Positions 26,330-38,420 of a DNA stretch of 64,000 bases are shown piece after piece; position 1 is the stretch's first letter, and every line of letters begins with the position of its first letter. Under the pieces are notes generated by a model. The model was not told the origin of the DNA. It worked only from the letters and a program-made list of their open reading frames with translations, and ran no database searches. Made by a program: the position numbers and the translations under genes. Origin of the DNA: Eopsaltria australis (lineage: Eukaryota; Chordata; Aves; Passeriformes; Petroicidae); contig JAVTVJ010000033.1 in assembly GCA_034509425.1 (NCBI GenBank), positions 2,666,001 through 2,730,000 of the forward strand, written 5' to 3'.

Positions 26330-27240
26330 AAATGTTCCCAAACATACAGGTTACCCAGCTGCCTCTTTGTCCTTGCTTATCCCTTCTGAATATTTTGTAG
26401 CCGCTGCAGCACTCCAGTTGTGAGTCAACCACCATGTTTCTGTGATGACAACTGTATCATGATTTTCCTGCTGCACAGCGGCTTCCAGCTCCACTAGTTT
26501 TTTGCTCATTCTTATGTGCACTGGTGTAGATGTGCTTCAGTTGGGCTATTGATGCCACCACATTTCTGGGCCAGAAGCCTGAATTCCTTTGTGATCAGCC
26601 TTAGGCACTTCCACTGTTTCTAAGAAGCCAATAGCCCCTGCATTTTTGTTGCTGCATGGTTCTCCATCCCCTGTCTACACTGAGATGGCAGACTCAAGGA
26701 CCATGCCAGCACACTGTCCCTCGAGCAATGGTGTGCCATACCTGGTAGCAAACTTTCTCTTCTTGTCTTCATCCTGGTTTCTAGGGAAGCAGCAGATCTC
26801 CTTAAGAAGTGGGTCCCTCTGCATATCTGGCCTTCAGAAAAGAGTCTTCTTTTTTCCTTTCTGGAAGCAATTTTGTCATAGAACATATACCAACTAAACC
26901 TCAGCGACACCTCTGGCCTAGATCAACATGGCCATTTTCATTGCTCAGTTCCACTTGCAGAGCCTCGTACCTGCTATGCCAGGCACTGGGAAAGTGGGGC
27001 ACTCAGAGTGGAGACTGGCCTCCTGCATGCAGCAGGAACTCTTCACCATTGTCCCTTATACCTTAAGTCACTGTGTTCAGCCAAGTGAAGAAAGGATAAG
27101 GAATCCTCTGTATCATGTGTCTTATCTGCCTGTTGGGCCTGTCTTAGGGAAGGCAGGATACAATTCCGGTAACCAGCCTCCCACTCTCCTTGATATATCC
27201 TCTGCCTCCTCACCTCCCCCAGAGCTCTGGCACTAAGGAG
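26330..27240 (-). mobile_element. 5' CR1 LINE fragment: ORF1 region plus endonuclease start
   Basis: On the minus strand, 26562 down to about 26335 encodes, with one frameshift, the N-terminus of the CR1 ORF2 apurinic-type endonuclease. It reads VVASIAQLKHIYTSA, then after the shift ELEAAVQQENHDTVVITETW. The ITETWW motif (plus-strand 26429-26446) is the conserved early EN motif containing the metal-binding glutamate. From about 26600 to 27240 the sequence matches the upstream ORF1 region as I remember it (for example the stretch around 26785-26830 encoding a SAASLETR-like version of the avian CCLPGAR segment). Stops and shifts make it non-functional. It lacks the reverse transcriptase and the 3' end. 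It is a leftover of a formerly long CR1 copy, unlike most copies, which keep only the 3' end. Confidence 0.8.
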
Positions 27241-28174
27241 AGGAGCTCCTCTACCTTGGATGAGCCTATCTAGTACAGGTGCTTAGGTCCTAATTCATCC
27301 CACCTAAATTTAGGCCTCAAATTTAAAAGCATATTTACTTTTGTTCCATCTATGCTCAGTTTGGAGATCCAGCTGAAGAGGGTAACACATCCTACCAGGA
27401 TAAGTAAGGGAATTCTAAACAAGCTTGAATTCAATACTTTCCAATCCAATGTCAACACCCTATGAGGTTATTCAGACAATATCCCTCTTGCTGCCTTTCC
27501 ATTTCTTTTCATCCCAATGCTCAGTTGCAGTACTCCAACTTCAACAGGAGGAAGGGACACTGCTGTCTGCCACTGCAGCTTTGTGGTAATGTCATGCTTC
27601 TGCTACAAATATTTGAGATCCCTTTCTCCCATAGAGGTAGACCTGGAGTTAGTCCGTCATCATGGCATTTGGCTACATCATCTACCCTGTTTCCAGGAAG
27701 TTATTTTGGAGGCTAAAGTAAGGTGGTAGAAGGATTTGTGTCAGATGTTCTTTTTATTTGTCTTTGTTCTGCAACACGCATGGTAAAAAGCTGTAACTGG
27801 TTTGTGTTTTCATTGTTCAGCTGTTGGTACTTTGATTCAATTGAAACTTCCTTTTGGAGGGAGGGACTTTACCTTGCCAGAAGTCAGCTAAGAGAGCTCT
27901 GCTAGAGAGTGTCAAGTGTAGGTGAAGAAGACACAGGGTGAGTTGGAGTTTGCAGTATAAGCAGAGACTAGGAGGGCATTGAACAGAGGCTCAGACCTCA
28001 GGGGACCAGGAAACAAAAATATTTTTCCTGTTGCTTTGAGATGACTGTGTAGAGTTTGTGAACCGAGGGAGCCAGTAGAAGTTACTGGAGGAGGGCTAAG
28101 GAAAAGATACATTGTACAAGAAACTGGGAAATTAGAGTACTTAGAAAAATATTTGTCTGATAAGATAAAATATT
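27241..28174. other. Unclassified DNA between CR1 pieces
   Basis: Moderately GC-richer than the window average. A TAGG/CCTAAATTTAGG-containing patch at about 27275-27320 resembles motifs seen near 41640, 42055 and 53930 and may be a very old repeat. The small overlapping frames at 27462-27729 have no recognisable product. Confidence 0.4.
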
Positions 28175-28330
28175 CCTTTCAGGTAGTTATAGAGAGCAAT
28201 AAGATGCCCCCTTCACCCTCCTTTTCTCCAGGCTGAACAACCGGAGCTCCCTCAGCCACTCTTCAAAAGATTCTTCTTCCCGACCCTTCATTGACCTTGT
28301 TGCCCTCCTCTGGACACTTACCAGATGATG
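28175..28330 (-). mobile_element. CR1 LINE fragment (region before 3' UTR)
   Basis: The plus strand reads CCTTTCAGGTAGTTATAGAG, then TTTTCTCCAGGCTGAACAAC, GAGCTCCCTCAGCCACTCTTC, GACCCTTCATTGACCTTGTTGCCCTCCTCTGGAC. This is the reverse complement of the CR1 segment that contains CCAGAGGAGGGCAACAAGG and GGCTGAGGGAGCTG, just upstream of the conserved 3' part. Both ends are truncated. It lies 935 bases beyond the 26330-27240 piece and in the same orientation, but it is not in the order expected for a single broken copy, so it is probably an independent insertion. Confidence 0.9.
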
Positions 28331-29560
28331 CAAGAACACTGAGTTCTGTGCAAACTTTATGTTGTTTGGATACTGCTAAATAGTAAAGGAAATGGAAATT
28401 CTTAAAGTTTCTTATCCTTGTGAGTCAAAGTGTATTGAAGATTTGTGATATACAGACATGACAGGGAGAAAAATATTCATGGTCATTGACTACTATCGAA
28501 GCATTAAAAGTTTAACCAATACTCTATTACTCACACAGCATTTTCAGGTGTTAAAATTTATATGTATATGTGAAATTTATATTAGGGTTTATGTGATAAT
28601 AAAAACTTCTCTTTAAGCTGAATGTTAGGTTGCATTGTTTTATAATTATAGCATGGAGAAAATTTATTCTATTAGCTCTAGAATTTATTTTGTTAAGTTT
28701 TCACTGAGAGTTATTAAAAACCACTCAATATCAGAGAAAGCTGATAAATTCAGAATAGATTGCTTGCTTATTGTTATCAATCTTTTAATAAAGCTTTTTG
28801 TTGCACTGAGGCTATTTATTTGATTAATATACTCCAGATCTTGGTGTAAATTTTGTTCCTAGACAATATGCTTACTTTTACTTTGTCATTTTTTTTCAAT
28901 TTTTAATTTTCTTTGCCTTAGTTCAAAGGAATTTATGACTTTTGTGTATGACGCCAGTGCACTGTAAAATCATATTAATCTATTTTTGAGAGTGAGAAAA
29001 TGCTGTCATCTAAATTGTGTCATCCACTGTGATAACAAAGTTGTAAAATAGCAGAAGTAAAAGCTTAAACAGTAAGGAAAAGGAAGAGCAACAAGGAAAC
29101 TTGCACAGCTGCTCCAAAAATATTCTTACTGAAGTGGAGTACAGCTTATTCCTTGTGTATTTTTTTCCAGCATTTTCTTTGTGGCTGGGATGTAATGCCA
29201 TACTTTTCTTTAAAAATTGTTGCAAATCTGATTTAATGATTTTGTGATGTCATTTATGTTACTGTGCCTGAAATTGACATTAAAATCTTTTCTGTTTAGA
29301 TTTTTACAAACTGAATTTTGTGTCTTGTCAGTCTTTATAACATAATTAAAAATGTGTAAAATAGGCCAGAGCCTTTTAGTCTTTGATGGATGTTTGGATC
29401 TGGGAAATGAGATATGACCTGGATGATACAGAGTGGAATTCAATAGAGTTAACAGAGCTGAAGATGGCTATTTGAAAGAAAATTAAAGAATGTTCATTCC
29501 ACATATTATGTTTTAATAAAAGATGAATCTTGGCTTTGTGTAAGTCAGCATAGATTCATA
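28331..29560. other. AT-rich unique DNA, no gene seen
   Basis: Very AT-rich sequence with short frames only. I see no repeat family or RNA gene. Confidence 0.55.
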
Positions 29561-29650
29561 AGAATACTAAGAATACTAAGAATACTAAGAATACTAAGAA
29601 TACTAAGAATACTAAGAATACTAAGAATACTACGAATACTAAGAATGCTA
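29561..29650 (+). repeat. Ten-copy 9-bp minisatellite
   Basis: Ten consecutive units of AGAATACTA fill the interval exactly. The first eight are identical. Unit nine begins with C and unit ten has G instead of A at position six. The near-perfect identity, with variants only at the right edge, suggests recent slippage expansion. Confidence 0.98.
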
Positions 29651-30894
29651 AGGTCTGTGGAGCTCTGGCTGTTAACTGAGAGCTGTCAGAATTAGCAGCT
29701 TCAACCTTTTCTTTTCTTTGTCTTTCAGATGAAGTGTGTGTGTTTGTAAAAACAACAAAGCCTGTTATCTGTATTTTATTTTATGATTGCATTACTATTT
29801 GAAAACAGATACTTCAGTCTGACTTCTTCATATTTCATTGCAGGTACAATGGTCATACACAGATTAAGTGACACAATCACAAATCAAGTTTCTCTGGTTT
29901 TGTGTCGTAAGCAATCTAAACAAACAGGTAAACAGTATCAAAGGAACTTAGATCCATATTATACAGCAAGTATTCAGATTCATGATTGAGAGAAGAGGTC
30001 CTCTTTCTCATCCTGGATATTCAAGGCTCATTTTGAGCTTATTTATCCAATTATATTCTGGCTGAAGTTTGCAATTAAATGATGAAAGCTCTGAGTTATA
30101 TGAAATGATATATTAATGTTTAACTAGAAAATATATTCTGATATTAAATTGTGATTCTGGATGAGGCATTTAAAAGAAGCAAATAAAAAAAAGAAACTTA
30201 TTTAATTCTGACACTGTTATTCTAGACCCTCTTTTTCTTGTTTTCATGTTCATTTGCCTCTTTCAAGGTTCTGTATTACTTTAAATGCTTGCAATAACTA
30301 TCATCATCTTTGAGTCCAGAAAAGGTTCTCCAAAAACCATGAGTAAATCAAAATGATTACTTTAAAAGCTACTTTTTACAGGCATTATAAGATGTAGAAC
30401 AGAGCAGAAAATAAGATTTTTCTGGTAAACACTGATTGTGCTAAGTCTCTTCTCAGACCAGATTTTTGAGTTGTCCAATATTCTAATGCCATTTTTGTCC
30501 CATTACGTCAGCACCATTGTAATCCTTAACTTTATGCGCACTATACACAAGGCCACCCCATGATGAGCTAGCTAATTTAAACCAAGAACCTGGTTGCTGG
30601 ACATAAAGCTTGTGTGGGCCCCCTGTTTTTCTTTTTTAGTCTCTATAACAATTTTTTTCTGGTTGTTTCACATCTCAGTATTAATTCTGACTGCCATTCT
30701 TACAATTATTTTAAACAACTCTGCAATCTAACTGAAAAACCCAGGGCTAATTATGACTTGGGCTTTCCTTTTGTTCTGAAAATGAGTTTATGAAAGTTGT
30801 GATGCGGTTGAAATATTAAATGCCAGTTAACCATGGTTTGTTCTTGTTTTGTGTAGTTGCATGCAGCACTCTCCATCCATCTAGCAACAACACT
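29651..30894. other. AT-rich unique DNA, no gene seen
   Basis: No gene or nameable repeat. The 29783-29989 frame is short and unrecognised. Confidence 0.55.
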
Positions 30895-31010
30895 GCAGAC
30901 ACATTTTTATTCTGGATTTACTGCTTTGATTCTCCCTCTCATCCCACTGATGGGTGTTTAAGTGAGTGGCTGCATGGTGCTGAGTAGCCAGCTGGTGTTA
31001 AACCATGACA
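30895..31010 (+). mobile_element. 3' end of an avian ERVL-type LTR
   Basis: The stretch TTGATTCTCCCTCTCATCCC, then GTGAGTGGCTGCATGGTGCT, and finally CCAGCTGGTGTTAAACCATGACA matches the 3' end of the LTR family found complete at 49378-49933. Only about the last 115 bases are recognisable. The end CA at 31009-31010 marks the expected LTR terminus. The upstream part is missing or too diverged to see. Confidence 0.8.
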
Positions 31011-33879
31011 AATTTTAATTCACCTGCTGGCTGGCTGATGCTGATAATGATCTTTAAACCAAGAAGTCTTGATTGCAGATTTTCTCCAGTTCAGTAAAGG
31101 AATTTTTTTCCACAGTCTAACATATCCTTCTGTCTCTTGCTAGAGGTGAGGTTTTAATGGAGTTCTGGTCTTTCTCTTGGATTCCATACTGCTTGGACTA
31201 GTATGGAATAACCTATGGAATAGTTGCTGCAAAAATTGGAAGTGTAGCATTTAATATCTCTGGTTTTGATGTAATGGACCAGCATGTCTTTCGAAAACAA
31301 TGCAGGCTGTTAGTCTTTGATCGTACAAACTCTCCCAAATGAGTTGCTCCAGCATTTTAAGGCCTTTAAGGGTAAGAAGATTGATACAGGATTTGCATAA
31401 AAATATGCATTTTCTGTGTTCTGACTCTTATCTTTATTATTCCATATTGTGCTGCAAGGAAAAATGCCAGGGTAAGATCCAATCCAGTTAAGACTAAGAT
31501 GTGGGTGCCAGGACAGAAAAGCAACATGCTGACTGTCAGAGATATATCAGCTTTAGTGAAAATGTTTGCCAGAAGTATCTTGGATAGCTTAAAAATTATA
31601 AATGTTGTAATTTATAATAATAAAATTTATAATTTTTATTTATAAAAATGCTAATTATTTTTACATTTTTGGTAGAAAAAAAATCATAAAAATTTATGCA
31701 TATAATTGCTTTAATTAGATGCATAAATGCAATGTGGAGAGTATTGAAAAATATTTTGGGACTGCAGCTCTAGGAGATATCAGTTTAGGCTTCTTCCCAG
31801 TTTGGTAACCTATTTTATTTACTGTCTTGAATTAACTTGCTCACTCTCTTGCTGAACTCAATATCTAAGTATTAAACAACAACAGCAAAAAAAAAAAAAA
31901 AACCCTAAAAGGCATTAAATGTATTTATTCCTGTTTCTTACATTATTGAGTCATGATGACATGAGGAAAGAACAGGACAACCACCAGGAATATAATCTAA
32001 TTTGGTTTTATAGAGTAAAAATCACACTTAATTAGAAATCATCTTTTTCCTGAATCACTTCCTTTAGAAAAAAAAAAAAAAGTAAAAGATGTTCACTTTC
32101 TACTCAAATCATCTGGATTTCTTGGTTTGATTCAGCATTCATTCTATATGCCAGGAATTTGTAAAGAATTCTGTACTTAATCAGTGTCATGTTCTTTTAA
32201 TTAATAATACAATGAAAAGACCCAACGCAAAATGAATTTTAATGTGGTTCTTCAAAGGATGTAATATGCTACTAGTTGACATGTAACTTGCTCCATCAAT
32301 TTGGACTTTATGTGTTACAACTAGGGAACAATGACACACTACTTGTGCTCACATTATATCAAGCTGTACCACATTCATACTAGATACGTGGTGAATTAAT
32401 CTGTTACAGTTTTTCTATCAGCAAATAATGATTACTCTAAAGCCATCATGATTTCAGCCTTTTCCTGACATTTGTTGTAGTCTCAGTGACATGTTATTAC
32501 CCTTGTCACAACTTGGTGTAAAACATCTCTCATTCAAACACCATTCATTACCCTTGGGCTAGACTCACATTTCAGTAGATGTCAGTAAAAGGGCAGGAGG
32601 TCAAATCTCAGTAAATTAGCTGTCCTCTGTGAAAAAAATAACTCATCTCAGAAGATAATTTACCTTTAAACAACTGTAAGATTTCCACTTTTGTAAAGTT
32701 AGATTTCATTTGGTCTCTCTGCTGGAAGACCTCCTTGCAAAACATGTTTACACCTTTTCATGTTTCCTGGGTTGTCCCCAGGTAACAATTTGTGCATTCT
32801 GATCTCTGTGTGACATGGTGTGAATGCATGGTGTTGTAGTCTCAACAGCAGCTCTGGAGTTCACAGCCTGAGCTGCATTTTGATTCTCTTCTTCCACCAA
32901 TGTTAGAATGTGAAATTTTGTGTGGGAAAATATAATCTCTTCATTTTATAAATAATATCTTTGTGTACCAAATGAAATCAACTGCTCTTTGATTTTTCAT
33001 CTTTGAAGCCACCTTATGTTAAAAGGTACTGTGGTTTTACACTCTGATTGTAATCCTGTCAATGTAATTTATACAACTGGCTCAAACTGGAATTTTATAC
33101 ACCTAGTTAAGTAGTCCTCATGAAATATATAGATACATTTAAACTGTGTATTACTTCCTAGCCTGCAAGGTTGATTTTATGGTGTGGCTGTGCCTCAGAT
33201 TCTTTCTCTGAAACACCTGGGTGGTGCTTCAAAGAGTCTGTTGCTTTCACAGAACTTGAGTACGTAGCATAATTTCTTGCTTGGTGGCTTGGTTTCACAA
33301 TAGGTTGGAGTCCTGTACAATTTCTATATGGGGAGAGTCCCAGACTGATTGTGTTCAGGGATGCTATTGCATGTGGATCCTTCATTTGGTGCTTCAATCC
33401 CTATACCAACCCTCAGTGCTGTTGATCATGTTGAGTTGGGACTGTTTTTGAGAGCAATTCTCCAGAGGCACTTTTCTTCCCACCCACTTGCACGGGCTCA
33501 CATTCAGTGATCCCGGACAATCCTCTGTGAAGGGACATATAATAAATATAAGGGGAGGAACCGATGTTCCTGCCAACTCTGTGTTCTCACCCTGGATCCA
33601 ACAGATATGAAAGGAAAACATTTTGTGAGGTTTGAGCTCTCCAAACAATCTGGTCTTCTGTTCACTTAGCAAAATATCTTGCTACTGGAGCATTGTATTT
33701 TAGGCCTGTGGTCTTACCTCCATTGGGCATATTTTAAAGGAAGAGAGTTTGTTTTGCCAAGTTTTATACAAAGATATTAAGGCATTCTCCACGGAAAGTG
33801 CCATGTCTGTACTTCTGAATTCTTGGCTGACATAGGGTTCAGCTGATCTCCTAATGACCTGTGCTGTGTCTCTGCTTTG
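31011..33879. other. AT-rich unique DNA, no gene seen
   Basis: Contains an extremely AT-rich patch at about 31590-31690, a 16-A run at 31887-31902 and a 14-A run at 32068-32081. The stretch 33380-33670 is less AT-rich, but I could not assign it to a repeat or an exon. Confidence 0.5.
31887..31902 (+). repeat. Poly(A) run
   Basis: Sixteen consecutive A preceded by an ACAACAACAGC stretch. It could be a decayed retroposon tail, but no source sequence is recognisable upstream. Confidence 0.7.
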
Positions 33880-34159
33880 ACCAAGAGGTGACTACAGAAC
33901 AAGAGGGCACAGTCTTAAGCTGTGCCAGGGGAAGTTTAGGCTAGACAATAAGAAAAAAAGAATTTCACTGAAAGAATGATTGGGCACTGGAATCATCTGC
34001 CCAGGGAGCTGGTGGAGTCTCTGTTCCTGGAGGTGTTGTAAAAAATCTGCATATCGCACTCAGTGCCTTAGTTTAGTTGATGAGGTGGTGTTAGGTCATA
34101 GGTTGGACTTGATGATCTCAGAGGTCTTTTCCAACTTAGTTCATTCTGTGATTCTGTGA
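33880..34159 (+). mobile_element. CR1 LINE 3' end with terminal octamers
   Basis: The plus strand shows the CR1 3' end in order: AAGCTGTGCCAGGGGAAGTT, AATTTCACTGAAAGAATG, GGGCACTGGAATCATCTGCC, CAGGGAGCTGGTGGAGTCTC, CCTGGAGGTGTTGTAAAAAA, GGTTGGACTTGATGATCTCA, GAGGTCTTTTCCAAC. It ends in two exact ATTCTGTG octamers at 34144-34159, the CR1 terminal repeat. The internal wording (GTGGTGTTAGGTCATAGGTTGG) differs from the copy at 20174, so it belongs to a different CR1 subfamily. It is 5'-truncated. Confidence 0.95.
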
Positions 34160-36377
34160 AAAGCACTTCTCTTTGTTCAGAAACTCCTGCTGACTCTCAG
34201 CAGTCTTTTTCCAGATTGGTCTTCTACAGGACTGTTTCTTCCTCCGTTATGAAGGCAGAGGATAAATGGCTTGCCCAATGAATCTGAGAACCAGAGCCTT
34301 TCTTCATACTAGCTATGACAATTTTAAAGCTAACCATAAAAGACCTCTATGCCTTTTTCAGGTTTGAATCTTTAACTGTCATTGACTTACAATGTATAAT
34401 GACTTCTTTCACACTCATTAAAGTAATTTAGGGGAGAGTTGGTAAATTCCCTTCATACGGACCACATCCTCATTCCCTCATTTTTGACTACTCCTATGAA
34501 ATTAAAGAAAGACAAAAATCCAAATTCTTTATAAAAAATATTGGACCTCATTAAAAAAAAAGCAAAACAAATTTGACTTCAGCTTTTGCCATTATGTAAA
34601 TTACGTTTATATAAAAAATAAATTGAATGAGTCACAGAGACTTGAAAATCAGTGTTCACAGCGGAACCTGACAGCTTTCCTACAATGTTTTTAATCATGT
34701 TTAATTGTTGTCATCTAAGTGATCTATGAAGGTCTTACCTTTATGAGAGGCTTGTAGGTGTGGGTTTTGCTGTTGTTGCTATTTTGGAGTCAGAAATAGT
34801 TGTGTGTAATTAAGGATCCACAGGTAAGGTGAGATTTTGTGTTCATTGAAAGAGACTTAGCAGGGTTTCATCTGGAGTGACATAATTTTGTTCATTAGGA
34901 TAAGAAGCTTATATTCTTTCACTGTAATCACCTCCACATGAAAAAAGCTAGAGCTCGATACTGTTTGACTAGAACTTTCCATGGCCCTGTTGTTGAGCAC
35001 TGAGTGTATTTGGTTCTGCACTGTTCTATAAAAACACGTTTTCCCACCTCATGCAAGTTGAATGCATTTATTAAAAAAAAAACAAACACTGTGAAGATTT
35101 TTAAATTTCAGAACAAAACACTGTACACATAATATTTCCTCATATGTAAATATGCAAGTATCAGTATGCCTGTGTCAAGCCAAAGACTTGATACAGGAAG
35201 GAAATGCTGGCTGAACTGTAGGTAATAATATAACAGAAGCATACTCATCTGTAAGCATGGAAGAAATGCTGATGTGATGTTTTATAGATTGATTTTTGGA
35301 AAAACATTTCTTAAAACATAAGAAGGGTTTAAAATATCACAAGTCTGTAGAATTAACAGCCAAAAAGTCATATAGACTAGCCACTAAGAAACAAAACAAA
35401 ACAACAACAGCCAAGGTGTTTAAAAGCCAGGATCTTGCTTACTGTTTTTAGGTGACTGTCATGTGTTAAAAAATGACCAGAGTCACCATCTCCTTTCTCC
35501 AGTGAAAGACAGGAATAAAGGAAGTATGCAGACATAGTGGGTCCAAGCATGCAGGCAGCTTGGTTGTGTCTGTGCATCCTTTTCCCTTGCCCCTCAAGCA
35601 GACGGGTGCCTTAGGCGCCTTTCTACTCTGATTAAGCCTTGAGTCATTTCTGACTTCAGGGTACTGCATGCTGAGCATGCTGATTGTCGTTTGCTCACTT
35701 CAGAGGGTACTGACTCTTTTAGATCTTTCTCTGTGGTGTCTACCTCTTTTGTATGGAGAGCCTAAGCAAATTCCACTGGAAGGGTGAATTGCAGGTAAGT
35801 TACAGATATATAACTTATGGTACTTTGATACATAACTTTTGGATAACTAAACTTTTATGGAAACTGGCCTAGTTTTCATATTGACCTTGTTAGGAATTCT
35901 TCCCCAAAAGTTTTGTGTGGTAACCCTGAAAGTGCTGTCAAAATATAAAGTATTACTGCAATAAAAGGTGCATCATAATTTGTATGCTGGGAGAAGATCA
36001 GGGTTTAAATGGTTGATGGCCCCTATTCCTATTTGATTTTAATGGTAAGACAGAAAAGAATTTCTGATCTGGGAAAAAATACCAGAGGGACCATAGAAAA
36101 GACAAAAGACTTCAAGACAAGACAGCAGACAAGACAAAACCATGGCTAACTTCTCTTGTGCTGGCAACAGTGAGTGGGAGATTAGTCAAGAACACACCCA
36201 GAGGTATATTCCAACTCAACAATTTTCCTATTCAATATTTTTACAGGGCTCCTGTAAGGTTTTTTTATATATTTTTTTTCTGAAGCACTAGTAGGACTAC
36301 AAAGACCATTCATTTCTAGAAGAGTATGTATCAAAGACTAAATAAAAATATAATTTTTAATGTTTAATAAATACATT
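34160..36377. other. AT-rich unique DNA, no gene seen
   Basis: No gene or nameable repeat family. A GACAA-rich degenerate stretch occurs at 36100-36140. Confidence 0.55.
36100..36140 (+). repeat. Degenerate GACAA-type repeat
   Basis: Imperfect repetition of AAGACAA and CAGACAAGACAA units over about 40 bases. It is a short low-complexity tract with no attached element. Confidence 0.7.
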
Positions 36378-36378
36378 T

Positions 36379-36417
36379 ATATTATATTATATTGTACTAT
36401 ATAATATAATATAATAT
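36379..36417. repeat. AT palindrome with 15-bp perfect arms
   Basis: ATATTATATTATATT at 36379-36393 is the exact reverse complement of AATATAATATAATAT at 36403-36417, with the 9-base loop GTACTATAT between them. More ATATT/AATAT units continue to about 36462. On double-stranded DNA such a tract can form a cruciform, so it may mark a fragile or length-variable site. Confidence 0.95.
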
Positions 36418-36972
36418 CATATAATATCATGTCATATTGATTATATTATATTTATTATATTTAGTTCTGGACCTATGAGGAAAAAAAAAAGGAGACTCTC
36501 AAAGACAGAGCTTTGTTTAAGGAAGAGCAGGGAGGAATGCCTTGGAAGAGGCCTAACTGGAATAGAAGTAGTTTGGATTCTGTCTTAAATGGGTTCTTGA
36601 AGTTCAGGCCAACTAGTAAAGGCGCTGCTAAAAGCTGTGGAGGTCAGATCATTCCTGTAGTAATAAATATGGTCATAAAGGAAAAGGTGTTAAGACAGAG
36701 GTTTATGTATTTAAACAGCAGCAGAGACAATAGGACTTTTTTAGACTGGCAAGTTTCCAGCCCTTGTATCTCAAGGAAATGAGGGTTATCTGCTTCCCTC
36801 CTTGCACATACCAGCTGTCTGAAATTCACTGGCCTATGAAAAACAAGCTACATGTACAGGAGTATTATAAATGCTCACTAGATTAAATCACTATGTAACA
36901 CTATTCTTTGGAAATAGCAGTTGCTGAACTGAGCTCCTCCATTCTCACTATGTCCAAAAAATTGAAGGAAAA

Positions 36973-37016
36973 CCATGATGATTGAGTATGCCATGGTGGT
37001 TGAGTATACCATGATG
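36973..37016 (+). repeat. 18-bp tandem duplication (about 2.4 copies)
   Basis: CCATGATGATTGAGTATG (36973-36990) is followed by CCATGGTGGTTGAGTATA (36991-37008) and a partial third unit CCATGATG. Units differ at three positions. Confidence 0.9.
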
Positions 37017-37724
37017 TGTCTGAAAATTTCCCTTTGGGGTGGTCTTGAATGCAGTCTAAGCCTGAGACTGAACTAGCTCTCAGTCATGAACAATGACATG
37101 TCTGAATTTGAACAGACCTGTGTTTGACTGGCAGTGTAAACTCAACTCACAAGGTGGCTGTAAGCGTAAAAATATCCCTTATTACTGTCTGTAATCAAAC
37201 TGCACTATCTCATCCTTAATGAGGTTGTGACAGGAGAATGAGATATGCTTTTGTAAATGTATCAAGAAAAAATCAGTACCACTCCAAAGTAGATCCATTA
37301 ATAAATGAGATGGAGAATTAAATTACTAATGACTTTGAAATGGCTGAGATAAAGAAATTCCATGCCAAGCTGCCTTTAATAAGAGAAATAATGTTAGGTC
37401 AATTAGGAGTGCTGGAAAACCCCCACTAAACTGAATTAAATGTGCGAGAACAGCTAAGGAAATAAACTTTTGAATGTGACTGCTACTGCCCAGTAAAATG
37501 AGGCACTCTCTTGGGCACCTGCAGTACTAAAATGCCTCTTATCCTCTGCTCTGGTTAATACTGGGACTGTATTTTCCAAAACCATCTTCAGCTGTTAATT
37601 CTATCCAAAGAAATAGCCGTACCTTGGCCTCTAGATTGTCTCATTCATGCATTTCTCTTGTCCTGTTGCCCTACTTGTTTTGACAGAAGCGTTTGTACTT
37701 CCTTATATCTAACTGCATTTTTGT

Positions 37725-38420
37725 AGTTTACCACTGGGACAAATAACTTCTACAGAGTAATGAGGTTTATTAGCTTGAGTGAAGGTAATTCAACAGTATT
37801 GCTTCCATTAAACAAACCAATTTGTCAGCTCAGGTATGTCTTCATGGCACAGCATTCATTGTACTGTTTAGATTTACTCTAATTAGATGTTAAGCTGAAG
37901 ATTTCTTACTGCTACTGGAGCTGGTAATGGCTGCCATTTTTGCTCATATCTGGTTTTATTCTAGATATTTCCTCCATATTATGCCTTTCATTCTCTCCTT
38001 TTCTGCTCAGGTCATTAAATCCTAGCTGACTGATTTTTCTAGTCTCACTCTTTTGCCTTTCATACACCACTTTGAACTCTTTCTTCTTTTTGAGGAATGT
38101 GGTACATTAGGAAGGCTAATTTGGAAATGAAATGCCCATCTTTTTTATCATATTTTTCATGCTCATAAAAGTATGAGGTGCATTAGAGTAATGTAATCTT
38201 GAAACAATCGCCCTGAGAGGTGTGAAATGTCTCTCTTTATTGAGGGTTTCCTGTTTTAATATCAAGGTGATTAATGATTGCAAGGGTCAGTAATTTAGCA
38301 GGACCATTTCAGTGATAGGTTGTTTTATAATCCTCAATTTTTGATACTGAAAGACCCAACTATTATTTATGCAAATGCAAATACTTTCAAGCTGCTTTTC
38401 TGCTAACGATGCTAGCTCTG
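37725..38420. promoter_or_regulatory. Candidate conserved noncoding element
   Basis: No repeat and no frame of note. The text has the look of a conserved enhancer-type sequence: a TAATTAG homeodomain-type core at 37880-37886 and two overlapping ATGCAAAT octamers (POU-type site) at 38369-38376 and 38375-38382. Such motifs occur by chance in AT-rich DNA, so this is inference only. Confidence 0.2.

Noticed and set aside
26620..27236. Overlapping 83-102 codon frames as host genes
   Set aside because: The sequence is explained by an antisense CR1 5' fragment.
28175..28330. Continuation of the 26330-27240 CR1 copy
   Set aside because: Both are minus strand, but a single minus-strand copy would have its 3' parts to the left of its 5' parts, and this later segment lies to the right. 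It is better explained as a separate insertion.
29561..29650. CRISPR-like array
   Set aside because: Units are 9 bp with no spacers, so it is a plain tandem repeat.
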